A stretch of DNA of 64,000 bases from Pelagimonas sp. (GTDB lineage Bacteria > Pseudomonadota > Alphaproteobacteria > Rhodobacterales > Rhodobacteraceae). Position numbers and translations under genes: made by a program. Location of the stretch: assembly GCA_025210265.1 (NCBI GenBank), contig JAOASD010000005.1, positions 1 through 64,000 on the forward strand. Reading direction: 5' to 3'. The notes beneath the pieces are model-generated. The model was not told where the DNA came from and made no database searches. It was given only the letters and a program-made list of their open reading frames with translations. Below, piece after piece: positions 16,393 to 25,541 of the stretch. How positions within the stretch are numbered: position 1 is the first letter of the stretch; every line of letters begins with the position of its first letter.

Positions 16393-17043
16393 CTAACGAT
16401 TTGGCAGCAACCCTTTGGAAGCCGCCTCGAAAAGGGCCTCCGTGCGGCTGTTCACTTCGAGTTTGCGATAGATGCTCTTGATATGCGTGCCGACCGTATT
16501 GCTGGAAATCTTCAACACACCTGCACAATCGGAATTTGACAAGCCGCGCGACAAAAGGTTCAGGACTTCGTATTCCCGTTCCGTCAAGGGGGCCGCCAAT
16601 GGGGGCGTGTCGCCGGGCCTGTCAGGCGGGATCTGTTTCAGCAATTGGCGCGCAATAATCGGGCTGATAGGTGAGCCGCCCTTACGAATGTTACGAATGG
16701 CCTCGATACAGTCTTCGATCCGCTCATCCTTGAGCAGATATCCACGCGCCCCGGCCCGCACGGCATTCAGTACGTTCTTTTGATTGGCGAACATGGTGAT
16801 CACGAGGATGTCGGTGTCGCGCCCGGTTTGTGCCTCTTGCCGGATCAGATCAATGCCGCTGCCATCGGGCAGGCCAAGATCACACAGCAGCACGTCATAT
16901 CCCCCAGTATCAATCATTCTTAATGCTGAGGCCACATTATCAACCTGGCTCGCCAGACGCATATCACCGCTGGCGTCAATGGCATCGCACAGGATGCCAC
17001 GCATGACGGGATCGTCTTCTATGACAGCCACACGGATCATCAA
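16393..17043 (-). CDS. NarL/FixJ-type response regulator
   Basis: This 216-residue protein has a receiver (IEDDPVM acidic pair, acceptor Asp in VLLCDLGLPDG, Thr in VITMF, Lys in GYLLKDE). A C-terminal LuxR-type helix-turn-helix follows (LTEREYEVLNLLSRGLSN, then SSNTVGTHIKSIYRKL). It is the evident partner of the downstream HisKA_3 kinase. Because it is divergent from the RTX gene across 349 bp, that gene is a possible target; this is inference. Confidence 0.93.
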   Translation of the reverse strand: MMIRVAVIEDDPVMRGILCDAIDASGDMRLASQVDNVASALRMIDTGGYDVLLCDLGLPDGSGIDLIRQEAQTGRDTDILVITMFANQKNVLNAVRAGARGYLLKDERIEDCIEAIRNIRKGGSPISPIIARQLLKQIPPDRPGDTPPLAAPLTEREYEVLNLLSRGLSNSDCAGVLKISSNTVGTHIKSIYRKLEVNSRTEALFEAASKGLLPNR

Positions 17044-17392
17044 AACTCCTTCTTGATGTTCAGCACCCTACCGATCCGGTGCCTGAATGTCCTGTCCAAA
17101 CAGTCCGCACATCCAAAACTTGGAAACGCATCATTGCCAAACATCCGATCTGCGGATGGGGGTGATGGCGCCCAATAATAGTCCAACCGATACAGGGATT
17201 GTGGCGGTCTCGCATCACCTTTTCAGGTGATAGGCGGGGGTCCAGTTACCCATTACCCAACTCCTCGAACATATGCGCGATGGGCTTGCCTCGCGCAACA
17301 TCACAGGGATGGCCACGGAAAGGCGCGCATTTCGCTTTGTCCGTCCGTCCGCTTGGAAAACGCCAGTTATTGGGGCGCGAAGGAGAAAAGAC
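17044..17392. promoter_or_regulatory. Divergent promoter region with inverted repeat
   Basis: The 349 bp between the response regulator and the RTX gene should hold both promoters. A 7-bp inverted repeat with a 4-base loop (ATCACCT at 17214-17220 and AGGTGAT at 17225-17231) is the clearest dyad and could be a regulator site. No gene is seen here. Confidence 0.45.
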
Positions 17393-20300
17393 ATGACAAC
17401 GACCACACCATCCGCCATCACCAATTTTCGGATTGTCAATGTCACAGCGTCCAATGCGCGCGCTGTAGAAAGCACCTTGCTGGGCGATGGCACGTATATC
17501 ATCGTCTATTCGGTCAGTGACGGCGCAACCGGTTCGACCCTTATGGCCCGGCATGTGGATGAGGTCGGCAATACGATTGGCGGCGAAATCACGCTGGCCA
17601 CAAGCGCATCGGGCAGCGCGATCGACTTCTTCCTCACGGCGCTTGAAAACAACCAGATCGCGCTGGCCTTCGAAGATGGCGGCGAGATCGAGCTTCGAGC
17701 CTTTACAATTGCCGACGGCGTTGCCACGTCAGACCCTGCCCTGTCGCAAAGTTTCGTGACTGCAGGTGCTGCGCTGCGGGAACCCAGATTGGCGGGCGAC
17801 AGCCTTGGCAACCTGACCCTGCACGTCACGGAAACGGTCGGTAGCACCGTCACCATCGTTGAACATCGCGACGTCACGGGGGGCGTCTTTACCGCGACAA
17901 GCGACATCTTTGCGACCAGCGGTCAATCTGATGCCCATCTTGTCAGCGCCCGATTGGCAAATGGCAACACCGTCGTCGTTCTTGACGATGACGGAGATGG
18001 CGGAAGCAATACCTGGGATGTCGTGATCACCGCAGCTGATGGAAGTGTTGTACGCAGCTTTACACATAGTACAGACGGCGCGCGCGGGTCCGACCCGGAT
18101 GTCACAGCCCTTGCCAATGGGGGGTTCGTGATCGCATTCCGCAACGCCGACAGCGATGATGACATTTACACGCGCATCTACACTGCGGATGGTGTGGCAG
18201 TCGGTGGGTTTCGCGCTGTCCTTGAAACCGGGAACGCGACGGACCGGAACTTTGACCCGCAGGTGATTGGCCTGCCCACCGGCGGGTATGTGATCGTCTA
18301 TGTTGATGATCGCGAAGATGGGCTGCAAATGCGGCGCTACGACGATAACGGCGTCACCATAGGCCGTGAAATCGAGATCCTGCAGGGCGCGACCTTCTCC
18401 GAAGTCTCTCTCACACTTCTGGAGGACGGGCTGTTTGCCGTTACGGCAACCGATGGAAATGGCAACGTCTTCAGCGCGACCCGTGCGTTCGAGTCCGACA
18501 GGATTTTCGAAGGGTCAGACGGGGGCGACACGTTCAACGGCACGGCTGGCGACGATCTGCTGATTGCCTCTACCGGCAATGACGACATCAATGGGCGTAG
18601 CGGCGTGGACACGATTTCCTTTGCTGCCATTGCGGGGGGCGTGGATGCTGACCTGTCTGCGGGCAGCGCAACAGGGTTGGACGCGGGTGTTCTGGGCAGC
18701 GATGTTTACACGAATTTCGAAAACATCATCGGGTCGGCGTTTGGCGACCGTCTGTCCGGCGATGACGGCGCAAACACCATTCAGGGCGCTGACGGGGATG
18801 ATGTGATCAATGGCCGGGGCGGCGCTGACAGTATCGAAGGCGGCGCGGGCAATGACCTGATTGATGGGGGTGCCGGTTCGGATACGCTGGCTGGTGGTGC
18901 GGGCAGTGACACGCTCAGCTATTTTGGAAATGTTGTTTTCGGGATTGCGGCCAATCTCTCCACCGGCCAGGCCAATGCTGCCGGAGACGAAGTCGATGTC
19001 TTTACAGGATTTGAAAACCTCCGGGGCAGCACACTGGAGGACGGTCTGATCGGTGATGATCAGGCCAACGTGATCGAAGGCGCAGGCGGCGATGACGCAA
19101 TCAGCGGCGGTGCTGGCAATGATACGATTTTTGCCGGCCTTGCTGATGGCAGTCTGGAATCTGTGACCGCTGGCCTTACCCTCATATTCGGCGAAGAGGG
19201 CAACGATTCAATCACAGGTGGCGGGAACGACGACCATCTGGACGGCGGTGAAGGCAACGACATCATCCATGGCGAGGATGGTGATGACATGATTATCGGC
19301 GGCAGCGCCGCTTTCGCCGATCTTGCGCAGGACGATGATGATCTTTTGAACGGCGGCGAAGGCCTGGACACCATCAAAGGCGGCAATGGCGACGACACGA
19401 TCCATGGTGATGCAGGTGACGATGACCTTGCCGGGGAACGCGGCGATGACCTGATCAGCGGTGGCCTTGGCAATGACAGTGCCTCTGGCGGGGAAGGCCG
19501 TGACACGCTTGACGGTGATGACGGCAATGACGTCCTTGCAGGCGATGCCGATGACGACGTTTTGCGGGGCGGTGCCGGACAAGACACGCTCAACGGCGAC
19601 AGTGGCGATGACATGCTTTCCGGGGATGACGGGAACGACATCGTTTTGGGCGGATCCGGGGATGATACGCTGTTTGGCAATGCTGGCGATGACGACCTGC
19701 TTGGCGGATCCGGCAACGATTCTCTCGTCGCAACGGATGACGGGAACAACACGGTGTCCGGCGGCAACGGCAATGACACGATCCTTGGCGGCAGCGGACA
19801 AAGCGACCTCTCCGGTGGGACCGGCGATGACAGCGTGACGGGCGGTGTCGGCGATGAACAGATCTTTGGTGGCAGCGGGAACGACATGCTCAGCGGTGGC
19901 GGCGGTGCCGACTCCATACAGGGGGAGACCGGCGATGATACCATTGACGGCGGGGTCGGAGATGATGACATTTCCGGTGGCGACGGCGCTGACAGTGTAG
20001 ATGGCGGCGATGGTCAGGACAGTCTTGACGGCAACGACGGCGATGACCTGGTGCTTGGGGGCGCAGGCAACGACACTCTTGACGGGAGTGCGGGCGAGGA
20101 CACGCTGATCGGCGGTCTGGGGGCGGATGCGCTGAACGGGGGGTCCGGTGTCGATATGGCCGATTATTCCGGGTCCGCTGCGGGCATCACGATCCACTTG
20201 GGCAACGTCACGGCCAGTGTCGGCGGCGAGGCGCAGGGCGACATCTTCAGCTTTGTCGAAAACGTGGTCGGCACTGGGTCCAATGACAACATCACCGGTG

Positions 20301-21499
20301 ATGTGGCCCGCAACGCACTGAGCGGCGGCGATGGGAACGACGCACTTGATGGGGGCGCAAATGACGACACGCTGAACGGCGAAGATGGCGATGACCTGCT
20401 GACAGGCGGGGCCGGGTCGGACACCCTGAACGGGGGCGACGGGGTCGATACGGCCCGCTTTGGCAACACGTTCGACAGCTACAACTTTGAGCTGGATGTT
20501 CAGGGAAACCTGCTGGTCAGCAATGCCAGCGGTGATACGGATACGCTCGACAATATCGAGTTCCTCGAATTTGTGGACGGAACATTCGCAGCCAACGAGG
20601 TGTTGAGCAATGCGCCGACCAATGGCGATGATGATCTGAGCGGGACAGAGGACGCCGATGTAATCGACGCGCTTGCAGGCGATGATACGGTCTTTGGCGG
20701 TGCCGGTGACGACCTGCTGCGCGGCCGTGAAGGGAATGACGCATTGAGCGGGGGCACCGGCGCGGACACGCTTGCGGGCAATGACGGCGACGACACGATC
20801 CAGGGAGGCGACGATGCCGACCGCATAACTGGCGGCAACGGTGCGGATGAGCTGCGCGGCGATGACGGCGCTGACACGCTCGTAGGTGGCAACGGTGACG
20901 ACGAAATGCGCGGCGGCAATGGCGATGACGCACTGTCCGGTGACAGCGGTGCGGACCTGATCTTTGGCAACGCGGGCGATGATATTGTAACCGGCGGCGC
21001 GGGCGACGATCAGATGTCTGGCGGCACGGGCGCGGACAACCTGCGCGGCGGTGGTGACAACGACGTCATCCGCGGTGGAAACGGGGCCGACACGATAACC
21101 GGAGGCTCTGGTGACGATACACTGTCTGGCAATAATGGCGATGATCATATCAGCGGTGGTGCAGGCGCAGACCGCATGATCGCGGGCACCGGAACGGATA
21201 TTCTGACCGGCGGCGCAGGTGCGGATACATTCGTCTGGACCAACGCCAACCAAAGCATCCACCGCGCGGACCGGGACACCATCACCGATTTCGAGCACGG
21301 GATCGACCAGATCGACCTGTCGGGGCTGGCCGACGGGCTGAATTTCGTCGGCGCGACATTTACCGGTGCTGCGGGCGAGGTGCGCTATAACGATACCATT
21401 GGGCGACTTTATGTCGATCTGGACGGTGACCGGGCCTCGGACTTTTCGATAGACATCAACGGCGCGCCCATCATTGATGGCAGCGACCTGATTTTGTAG
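17393..21499 (+). CDS. Large RTX calcium-binding secreted protein
   Basis: ATG 17393 is preceded by GAAGGAGAAAAGAC, so 1368 residues is the preferred length. About 370 N-terminal residues have beta-rich propeller-like units (GTYIIVYSVSD, GGYVIVYVDDRED). The rest is dominated by RTX nonapeptides of the GGxGxDxLx type (GGAGNDLIDGGAGSDTLAGG) with several non-repeat inserts (for example YSGSAAGITIHLGNVTASVG). The end (FVWTNANQ, DTITDFEHGIDQIDLS, SDLIL) is the serralysin-type C-terminal block that serves as the type I secretion signal. There is no N-terminal signal peptide, as expected. The protein is very acidic. No catalytic domain is recognised, so an adhesin or surface role is inferred. No type I exporter genes are nearby. 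Confidence 0.9.
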   Translation: MTTTTPSAITNFRIVNVTASNARAVESTLLGDGTYIIVYSVSDGATGSTLMARHVDEVGNTIGGEITLATSASGSAIDFFLTALENNQIALAFEDGGEIELRAFTIADGVATSDPALSQSFVTAGAALREPRLAGDSLGNLTLHVTETVGSTVTIVEHRDVTGGVFTATSDIFATSGQSDAHLVSARLANGNTVVVLDDDGDGGSNTWDVVITAADGSVVRSFTHSTDGARGSDPDVTALANGGFVIAFRNADSDDDIYTRIYTADGVAVGGFRAVLETGNATDRNFDPQVIGLPTGGYVIVYVDDREDGLQMRRYDDNGVTIGREIEILQGATFSEVSLTLLEDGLFAVTATDGNGNVFSATRAFESDRIFEGSDGGDTFNGTAGDDLLIASTGNDDINGRSGVDTISFAAIAGGVDADLSAGSATGLDAGVLGSDVYTNFENIIGSAFGDRLSGDDGANTIQGADGDDVINGRGGADSIEGGAGNDLIDGGAGSDTLAGGAGSDTLSYFGNVVFGIAANLSTGQANAAGDEVDVFTGFENLRGSTLEDGLIGDDQANVIEGAGGDDAISGGAGNDTIFAGLADGSLESVTAGLTLIFGEEGNDSITGGGNDDHLDGGEGNDIIHGEDGDDMIIGGSAAFADLAQDDDDLLNGGEGLDTIKGGNGDDTIHGDAGDDDLAGERGDDLISGGLGNDSASGGEGRDTLDGDDGNDVLAGDADDDVLRGGAGQDTLNGDSGDDMLSGDDGNDIVLGGSGDDTLFGNAGDDDLLGGSGNDSLVATDDGNNTVSGGNGNDTILGGSGQSDLSGGTGDDSVTGGVGDEQIFGGSGNDMLSGGGGADSIQGETGDDTIDGGVGDDDISGGDGADSVDGGDGQDSLDGNDGDDLVLGGAGNDTLDGSAGEDTLIGGLGADALNGGSGVDMADYSGSAAGITIHLGNVTASVGGEAQGDIFSFVENVVGTGSNDNITGDVARNALSGGDGNDALDGGANDDTLNGEDGDDLLTGGAGSDTLNGGDGVDTARFGNTFDSYNFELDVQGNLLVSNASGDTDTLDNIEFLEFVDGTFAANEVLSNAPTNGDDDLSGTEDADVIDALAGDDTVFGGAGDDLLRGREGNDALSGGTGADTLAGNDGDDTIQGGDDADRITGGNGADELRGDDGADTLVGGNGDDEMRGGNGDDALSGDSGADLIFGNAGDDIVTGGAGDDQMSGGTGADNLRGGGDNDVIRGGNGADTITGGSGDDTLSGNNGDDHISGGAGADRMIAGTGTDILTGGAGADTFVWTNANQSIHRADRDTITDFEHGIDQIDLSGLADGLNFVGATFTGAAGEVRYNDTIGRLYVDLDGDRASDFSIDINGAPIIDGSDLIL
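18510..21240 (+). repeat. RTX nonapeptide repeat region
   Basis: Dozens of near-tandem 27-bp units encode GGxGxDxLx motifs, which form calcium-binding beta rolls. The biased codons create long false open frames on the other strand and in other phases (for example 19208-21298 minus), which should be ignored. Confidence 0.92.
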
Positions 21500-21525
21500 G
21501 ACGTCACACGACCTGTATCTTTGCA

Positions 21526-21560
21526 GAAGGTCGGCAGCACAGCTGACGGCCTTCTTCTGT
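21526..21560 (+). terminator. Hairpin after RTX gene, probable terminator
   Basis: GAAGG at 21526-21530 pairs with CCTTC at 21550-21554, with inner CG and CAGC/GCTG pairs, followed by TTCTGTT. The U tract is imperfect, so strength is uncertain. Confidence 0.5.
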
Positions 21561-21609
21561 TATCTGCTGTCATGAGAGTGAAACGGCGGGCAGGTCAGTG
21601 GTGATCTCG

Positions 21610-21735
21610 TCAGATGAGAGTGCGCAGTCCAGCGATCAGGGCATTGAGATTCCTCTTGGCAACACCCTTCGCGGCCTCCTGCCCTACGACGATCGGTTCC
21701 CCGCACTTGATCCGCCCCACAGTGCAGAATCTCAC
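21610..21735 (-). CDS. Small ORF at end of recombinase module, 41 residues
   Basis: GTG 21735 begins one base after the stop of the RepB-like gene and the frame reads VRFCTVGRIKCGEPIVVGQE, then AAKGVAKRNLNALIAGLRTL. The composition is natural and the tight spacing suggests coupling. It may be a fourth component of the recombinase-ParB module or the start of a broken longer gene. No family recognised. Confidence 0.4.
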   Translation of the reverse strand: MRFCTVGRIKCGEPIVVGQEAAKGVAKRNLNALIAGLRTLI

Positions 21736-21736
21736 C

Positions 21737-22636
21737 TCAGTGTGTGAATGATGACCGCTCCGCTATTTTGCTGAGTTCAACGAAAAGCCCATTATGTTGA
21801 GTGGCGAGGTATTTTGAGACTTCGTCGTTTCGGACCAATCGTGCGACAAAACTCCTCGCGAGAACCAGATCCATGTGATCGCTGCCAAAACGGTCTTCGA
21901 CCAAACGAACCTGTTTATCGAGGTTGGAAGCTTCTCGCTCCATAAGCCCAAGCTGTTCTTTCGAAACGCCCAGCTTTCGTTTGGGCTTGGCCTGGTCCTT
22001 GAGCTGGTCATCGGGGGTCGCGACCAAAATCGACTTCACATAGGTCACAGTAAAATTGTTCATCGCGACCATAAGCTGAGCCGCCTCAAACTGGCGCATG
22101 GGTTTCATCTTTCTCAACAAGCGAAATCCAGTGACGGCGACTTGCTTGTCCTTCAACAATTCCGCCACCTCCGGCGAAATCCCGTCCAATAGTCGCGTTT
22201 TCTCCTTCAAGGTCGCAATGTTGATGTTCAAAGCCTTAGCCAGGCGTTCTTCGGGCACCCCTTTGTCGAGGGCGCGCAAAATCATCTTATGTTCCTGGAT
22301 TGTCGCGAGACGACTGATCCGTCGGTTGTAGGTGAACGCTTCGTCATCGGTGGAAATGATGCATTTTGTCTGGGGCACGCTTTGATCTTGCAACACTGCA
22401 AGCCGCATGTGCCCGTCCAACAGTATGTAGTGATCTCCACCTGCAGATGGACGGCTCACGACAAGCGGTTCCACAAGACCGATTTCGCGGATTGACGATG
22501 AAATGCGCTGGTATTTGACGGTTTTCTTAGTCTGCGGAGGGACAACATATAGCGGCGCGATTTTGTCGAGGCGAATGGTTACAAGATCCCTTTCGAAGGC
22601 TTGGACAACGCGCATTCTTTTGCTCTTAAAGCTCAT
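21737..22636 (-). CDS. RepB/ParB-like protein, second of pair
   Basis: This 299-residue protein has a ParB N-terminal fold in degenerate form: KYQRISSSIREIGLVEPLVV, then HYILLDGHMRLAVL where GERR would be expected, and YNRRISRLATIQEHK. A helix-turn-helix region follows (VPEERLAKALNINIATLK) and then a C-terminal part like plasmid RepB partition proteins. Its start overlaps the stop of the first ParB-like gene by 4 bp. Without repA or repC nearby it is unlikely to be a plasmid partition protein. A regulatory or recombination-accessory role with the recombinase is inferred. Confidence 0.75.
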   Translation of the reverse strand: MSFKSKRMRVVQAFERDLVTIRLDKIAPLYVVPPQTKKTVKYQRISSSIREIGLVEPLVVSRPSAGGDHYILLDGHMRLAVLQDQSVPQTKCIISTDDEAFTYNRRISRLATIQEHKMILRALDKGVPEERLAKALNINIATLKEKTRLLDGISPEVAELLKDKQVAVTGFRLLRKMKPMRQFEAAQLMVAMNNFTVTYVKSILVATPDDQLKDQAKPKRKLGVSKEQLGLMEREASNLDKQVRLVEDRFGSDHMDLVLARSFVARLVRNDEVSKYLATQHNGLFVELSKIAERSSFTH

Positions 22637-23532
22637 ATATGGGCTCCTTCTGCCCTCGCGATCTTGTCGGCGATGACTTGCGGGACATCCGTCAGACCTT
22701 CCGCACGCAGCAGGTTCACAAAGTTGGCGTCAGCCAGCAGCGTCTTAAATGACTGGGATAAGAACGAGATTTCGTTCTGAATGGCGTCCGCCTTTCGTAT
22801 GAGGTTTCTCTTTCTCTCCACGTCATTCTGATACGTACGCAACAGCGCCTCGACCGACATTGTTTGGGATGTGGGCCTGGGACTTCGCCCCCTGCCCTTT
22901 CCGTGGACACGACGCGCCTCAACCAACCGTCTGGCGGCGATCAAACGGGCTCCGCGAAGATGACCGTCCTCATACGCTTTCCGCAATACAGCTTGGACAC
23001 CAACGTCATCGGCTTCGGCGATTTCAACGGCGATGCTGATCGGTATTTTGCCACTTTCAGTCGCACGAAGCAGCCTATGTTCGCCCTCTTCAATCAGCTT
23101 GATCACGCCAGACACGTATTTCTTGGAGAGCTGTGTTTTGCTGGCAATGTCTGGGATGGAATAGCCATTTTCCTTTAGGCGTTTGACATCACGCAGCAGG
23201 TCCAATGAGTGATGCTGCCGTCGGGCGATGTTTTCAACGAGGCTCATGACAAGGCAGTCTTCTCGGCTGGCGCTGATGACGATGGCCGGAATCTCAGATT
23301 GGCCAAGCGCCTTAAAGGCTTCCAGGCGACCCTGCCCGCAAACCAGCTCATAATGCGCTCCGCCATCTGCAGGATCATTGCGCTCGGCAACGGTGATCGG
23401 GCGTTTGAGGCCGATGGCTTTTATGTTGCTTGTGATCTCTTCAAATATCTTTGGATTTCGTTCTCTGGGATTCAGAACAGTGATGGCGTCAACCGGTACG
23501 AGTCTTGCGTGTTCAAGGTGTTTGGGGTCCAT
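22633..23532 (-). CDS. ParB/RepB-like protein, first of pair
   Basis: This 299-residue protein has a clearer ParB N-terminal domain: NPRERNPKIFEEITSNI, GLKRPITVAE, YELVCGQGRLEAFKALG (the nucleotide-binding box) and LVMSLVENIARRQHHSLDL. A helix-turn-helix follows (YSIPDIASKTQLSKKYVSGV). The C-terminal half is RepB-like and basic (ARRLVEARRVHGKGRGRSPR). It overlaps the recombinase gene by 1 bp (TGATG) and the second ParB-like gene by 4 bp, so the three are one translational unit. It differs strongly from its neighbour, so the pair is not a recent duplication. Confidence 0.82.
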   Translation of the reverse strand: MDPKHLEHARLVPVDAITVLNPRERNPKIFEEITSNIKAIGLKRPITVAERNDPADGGAHYELVCGQGRLEAFKALGQSEIPAIVISASREDCLVMSLVENIARRQHHSLDLLRDVKRLKENGYSIPDIASKTQLSKKYVSGVIKLIEEGEHRLLRATESGKIPISIAVEIAEADDVGVQAVLRKAYEDGHLRGARLIAARRLVEARRVHGKGRGRSPRPTSQTMSVEALLRTYQNDVERKRNLIRKADAIQNEISFLSQSFKTLLADANFVNLLRAEGLTDVPQVIADKIARAEGAHI

Positions 23533-25133
23533 CAGGCGACGTCCTTTAATGGCGTACGAGCTGTCATCACAAAGAAGGCGTGCAGGTCCACATGGCGATA
23601 TGCATCCAACGACACGCCATTGTTCTCGGCCAGGTTCAGCTTGGTTTCACGCATATCGACGGTGGGAAGAATGTAGTAATCAAGCGGGGCATCGTTGCTT
23701 TGGTTCATGCGCACGACGATGGTGAGATCGGGCAGTTGACCAACTCCCAGCCTTAGCTTCCAACGCAGAGAGCCGGCGGTCGTTTGCTGGCATCGTGCCA
23801 CTACGATTGAGGCCGTAAATTCGTTATTGATGACAAGGCGATCCATACCTTGGCTGTCATCAATGTGTCCGCCAGCCTCTACAATGCCCCGCGTAACAGA
23901 GTCGACGATGCGCGCGTGCAGCGCGCGCAGTCTTTTGTTGATCTTGATGTAGCGGTAGTCCCGTGCGGGGGTGTATCCAACCAGTTGATAGGCCCGCAGC
24001 AGGCTGCCAAACCGGGATTGATACGCGCTGCTGGATGGCAAATCCTGGGTTTCATTGATGATGACACCCGACAGAAATCCATTGGATTGTAAGGCCTTGC
24101 GAAGCCCGTCCAGCATTTCCTGGTCGGTCAGTTTTTGCGACCTTGCGGCGATGATTTCTGCGGCGGTTTCAAACTGCGGGATAGGAACAATGGCATCAAA
24201 GACGCCTACGGCACGCACCCACTGTTCTGGCAGATTTCGGACATGGTTTTGTTTGAGCTTGAAAGAGTTTCGGTTCCAGACGTTGTTGCCGATGTATTTT
24301 TCATTGGTCAAAATCTGACGCAGGACACCAGTGGACCAGCGCCGCCCCAAATCCGTCACGACCCCTTGTTTGTTCAATATGGCGCAGATTTCCGCTTCAG
24401 ACTTTCTGTCAGTGACGAATAACTCAAAAATCTGCCTGACGATCGCCACTTCGTCTGGTGGGCCGGGAACTAAGATAACCCGATCCGTCTGAATGCTTTT
24501 GTGCTCGCCACGATCCAAAAGCCCTTTCTGCACGCCGTCTTCGTCCACCAGCATTCTGCGAAGCCCAAAGCCTGGGGCGCCCCCTTGGCGAAAGCCCAGC
24601 TCAATGAGGCGCGCCTGGCCCGCAAAGACCTTTTTCGAAAGTTCCCGACTATACTCACCGGCCATGGTGCGGTTGCGCGTTTTGGCCAACGTGGACAGCA
24701 AGCGGCGATCGTTCTCAAACTGTTCAGCGCAGTATTCCACGGCGATGCCAGCCTTGCGGCAAAGGAATTCATAATATGCGCTTTCATCCGCATCCTGAAA
24801 ACGGCCCCAGCGACTTACGTCGTAAACCAGCACTGTTTGATAGTTTGTTTCACCGTGCTGGATGTCTCGTAACATGTCCGAAAGCCCATCACGGCCTTGA
24901 ATGCGGAGACCACTTTTCCCGGCATCGGAATAGGTGCGGACAATCTTGTACCCGCGTTCGTCCGCGTATTTTGCAATCGCTGCCGACTGGTTTTCGGTCG
25001 AGTAGCGTTGATGCTCAGTGGACATACGCACGTATTGCGCTGCCTTTCTGACAGTTTTTTCGGTCTCAATTGCGCTTTGAACTGCCAATGTTTTCAGATT
25101 CCTGATTTTGCAGCGCCGGCCAGCATCAGGCAT
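23532..25133 (-). CDS. Large serine recombinase
   Basis: From ATG 25133 the protein has 533 residues. The resolvase domain has the catalytic Ser in AAQYVRMSTEHQ, plus DAGKSGLRIQGRDGLSDML and VYDVSRWGRFQDADESAYY with its Arg residues. The recombinase domain follows (GGAPGFGLRRMLVDE, then WSTGVLRQILTNEKYIGNNV). The Cys-rich zinc beta-ribbon usual in large serine integrases is not visible; instead about 200 C-terminal residues of unknown type follow. A longer reading to 25205 would overlap the divergent gene. The enzyme should cut and rejoin DNA at att-like sites. It is followed by two ParB-like genes, an arrangement seen in alphaproteobacterial islands. Confidence 0.85.
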   Translation of the reverse strand: MPDAGRRCKIRNLKTLAVQSAIETEKTVRKAAQYVRMSTEHQRYSTENQSAAIAKYADERGYKIVRTYSDAGKSGLRIQGRDGLSDMLRDIQHGETNYQTVLVYDVSRWGRFQDADESAYYEFLCRKAGIAVEYCAEQFENDRRLLSTLAKTRNRTMAGEYSRELSKKVFAGQARLIELGFRQGGAPGFGLRRMLVDEDGVQKGLLDRGEHKSIQTDRVILVPGPPDEVAIVRQIFELFVTDRKSEAEICAILNKQGVVTDLGRRWSTGVLRQILTNEKYIGNNVWNRNSFKLKQNHVRNLPEQWVRAVGVFDAIVPIPQFETAAEIIAARSQKLTDQEMLDGLRKALQSNGFLSGVIINETQDLPSSSAYQSRFGSLLRAYQLVGYTPARDYRYIKINKRLRALHARIVDSVTRGIVEAGGHIDDSQGMDRLVINNEFTASIVVARCQQTTAGSLRWKLRLGVGQLPDLTIVVRMNQSNDAPLDYYILPTVDMRETKLNLAENNGVSLDAYRHVDLHAFFVMTARTPLKDVA

Positions 25134-25140
25134 CTGCGAT

Positions 25141-25172
25141 TCTGCCTCCGACGTTACCTGAAGGGAGGCAGA
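25141..25172. promoter_or_regulatory. Inverted repeat carrying both Shine-Dalgarno sites
   Basis: TCTGCCTCC (25141-25149) and its exact complement GGAGGCAGA (25164-25172) are separated by 14 bases. Read outward, each arm supplies a GGAGG: rightward seven bases before ATG 25176, and leftward eleven bases before ATG 25133. The dyad could be an operator or an RNA-level control element for both genes. Confidence 0.6.
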
Positions 25173-25175
25173 AAC

Positions 25176-25541
25176 ATGTTGCATAAGAAGGGCAAGGTTT
25201 TTCAAAACTGCTCAGACGAGAGTTTTTTGGACCTAGGTTTCCGACCGGCCTTAGCAAAAACACTGAAGGAAGAGCTTGGCGGAACCAATCAGGCCGCAAA
25301 GTCGATTATGAAATGGGCCGACGTTTCAGAGCGAACCGCAAAGAACTGGATTGCTGGCACGCATAGCCCCAGCGGTGAGCACTTGATCGACCTCATGCGG
25401 CATTCCGATGCGGTTCTGGCGGTTGTGTTGACCATCGCTGGCCGTCAAGGAACGCTAAATTCGATAGGCGTTGAACTGCTCAAGGAACAGCTGCGCGAAA
25501 TGCTGATCGGTTTGGATAGCTTGTCAGTCGCGTGCGACTAA
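25176..25541 (+). CDS. Putative DNA-binding protein divergent from recombinase
   Basis: ATG 25176 has GGGAGG seven bases upstream; longer readings to 24897 run antisense to the recombinase and are rejected. The 121-residue product contains a helix-turn-helix-like stretch (GTNQAAKSIMKWADVSERTA, then KNWIAGTHSPSGEHLIDLMR), as in transcription factors of mobile elements that select with few residues. It is likely the regulator of the divergent recombinase operon. This is inferred from layout and the helical text. Confidence 0.65.
   Translation: MLHKKGKVFQNCSDESFLDLGFRPALAKTLKEELGGTNQAAKSIMKWADVSERTAKNWIAGTHSPSGEHLIDLMRHSDAVLAVVLTIAGRQGTLNSIGVELLKEQLREMLIGLDSLSVACD

Noticed and set aside
19208..21298. 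696-codon minus-strand open frame across the RTX gene
   Set aside because: Its Val/Ala/Ile-rich text is the complement of the repeated GGxGxD codons; the plus-strand frame has the real motifs and start.
21737..23532. Plasmid replication/partition (repABC) origin
   Set aside because: ParB-like genes are present but there is no repA or repC and they are overlapped with a serine recombinase.
24897..25175. Upstream extension of the small regulator gene
   Set aside because: It runs antisense to the recombinase N-terminus; GGGAGG before ATG 25176 marks the true start.
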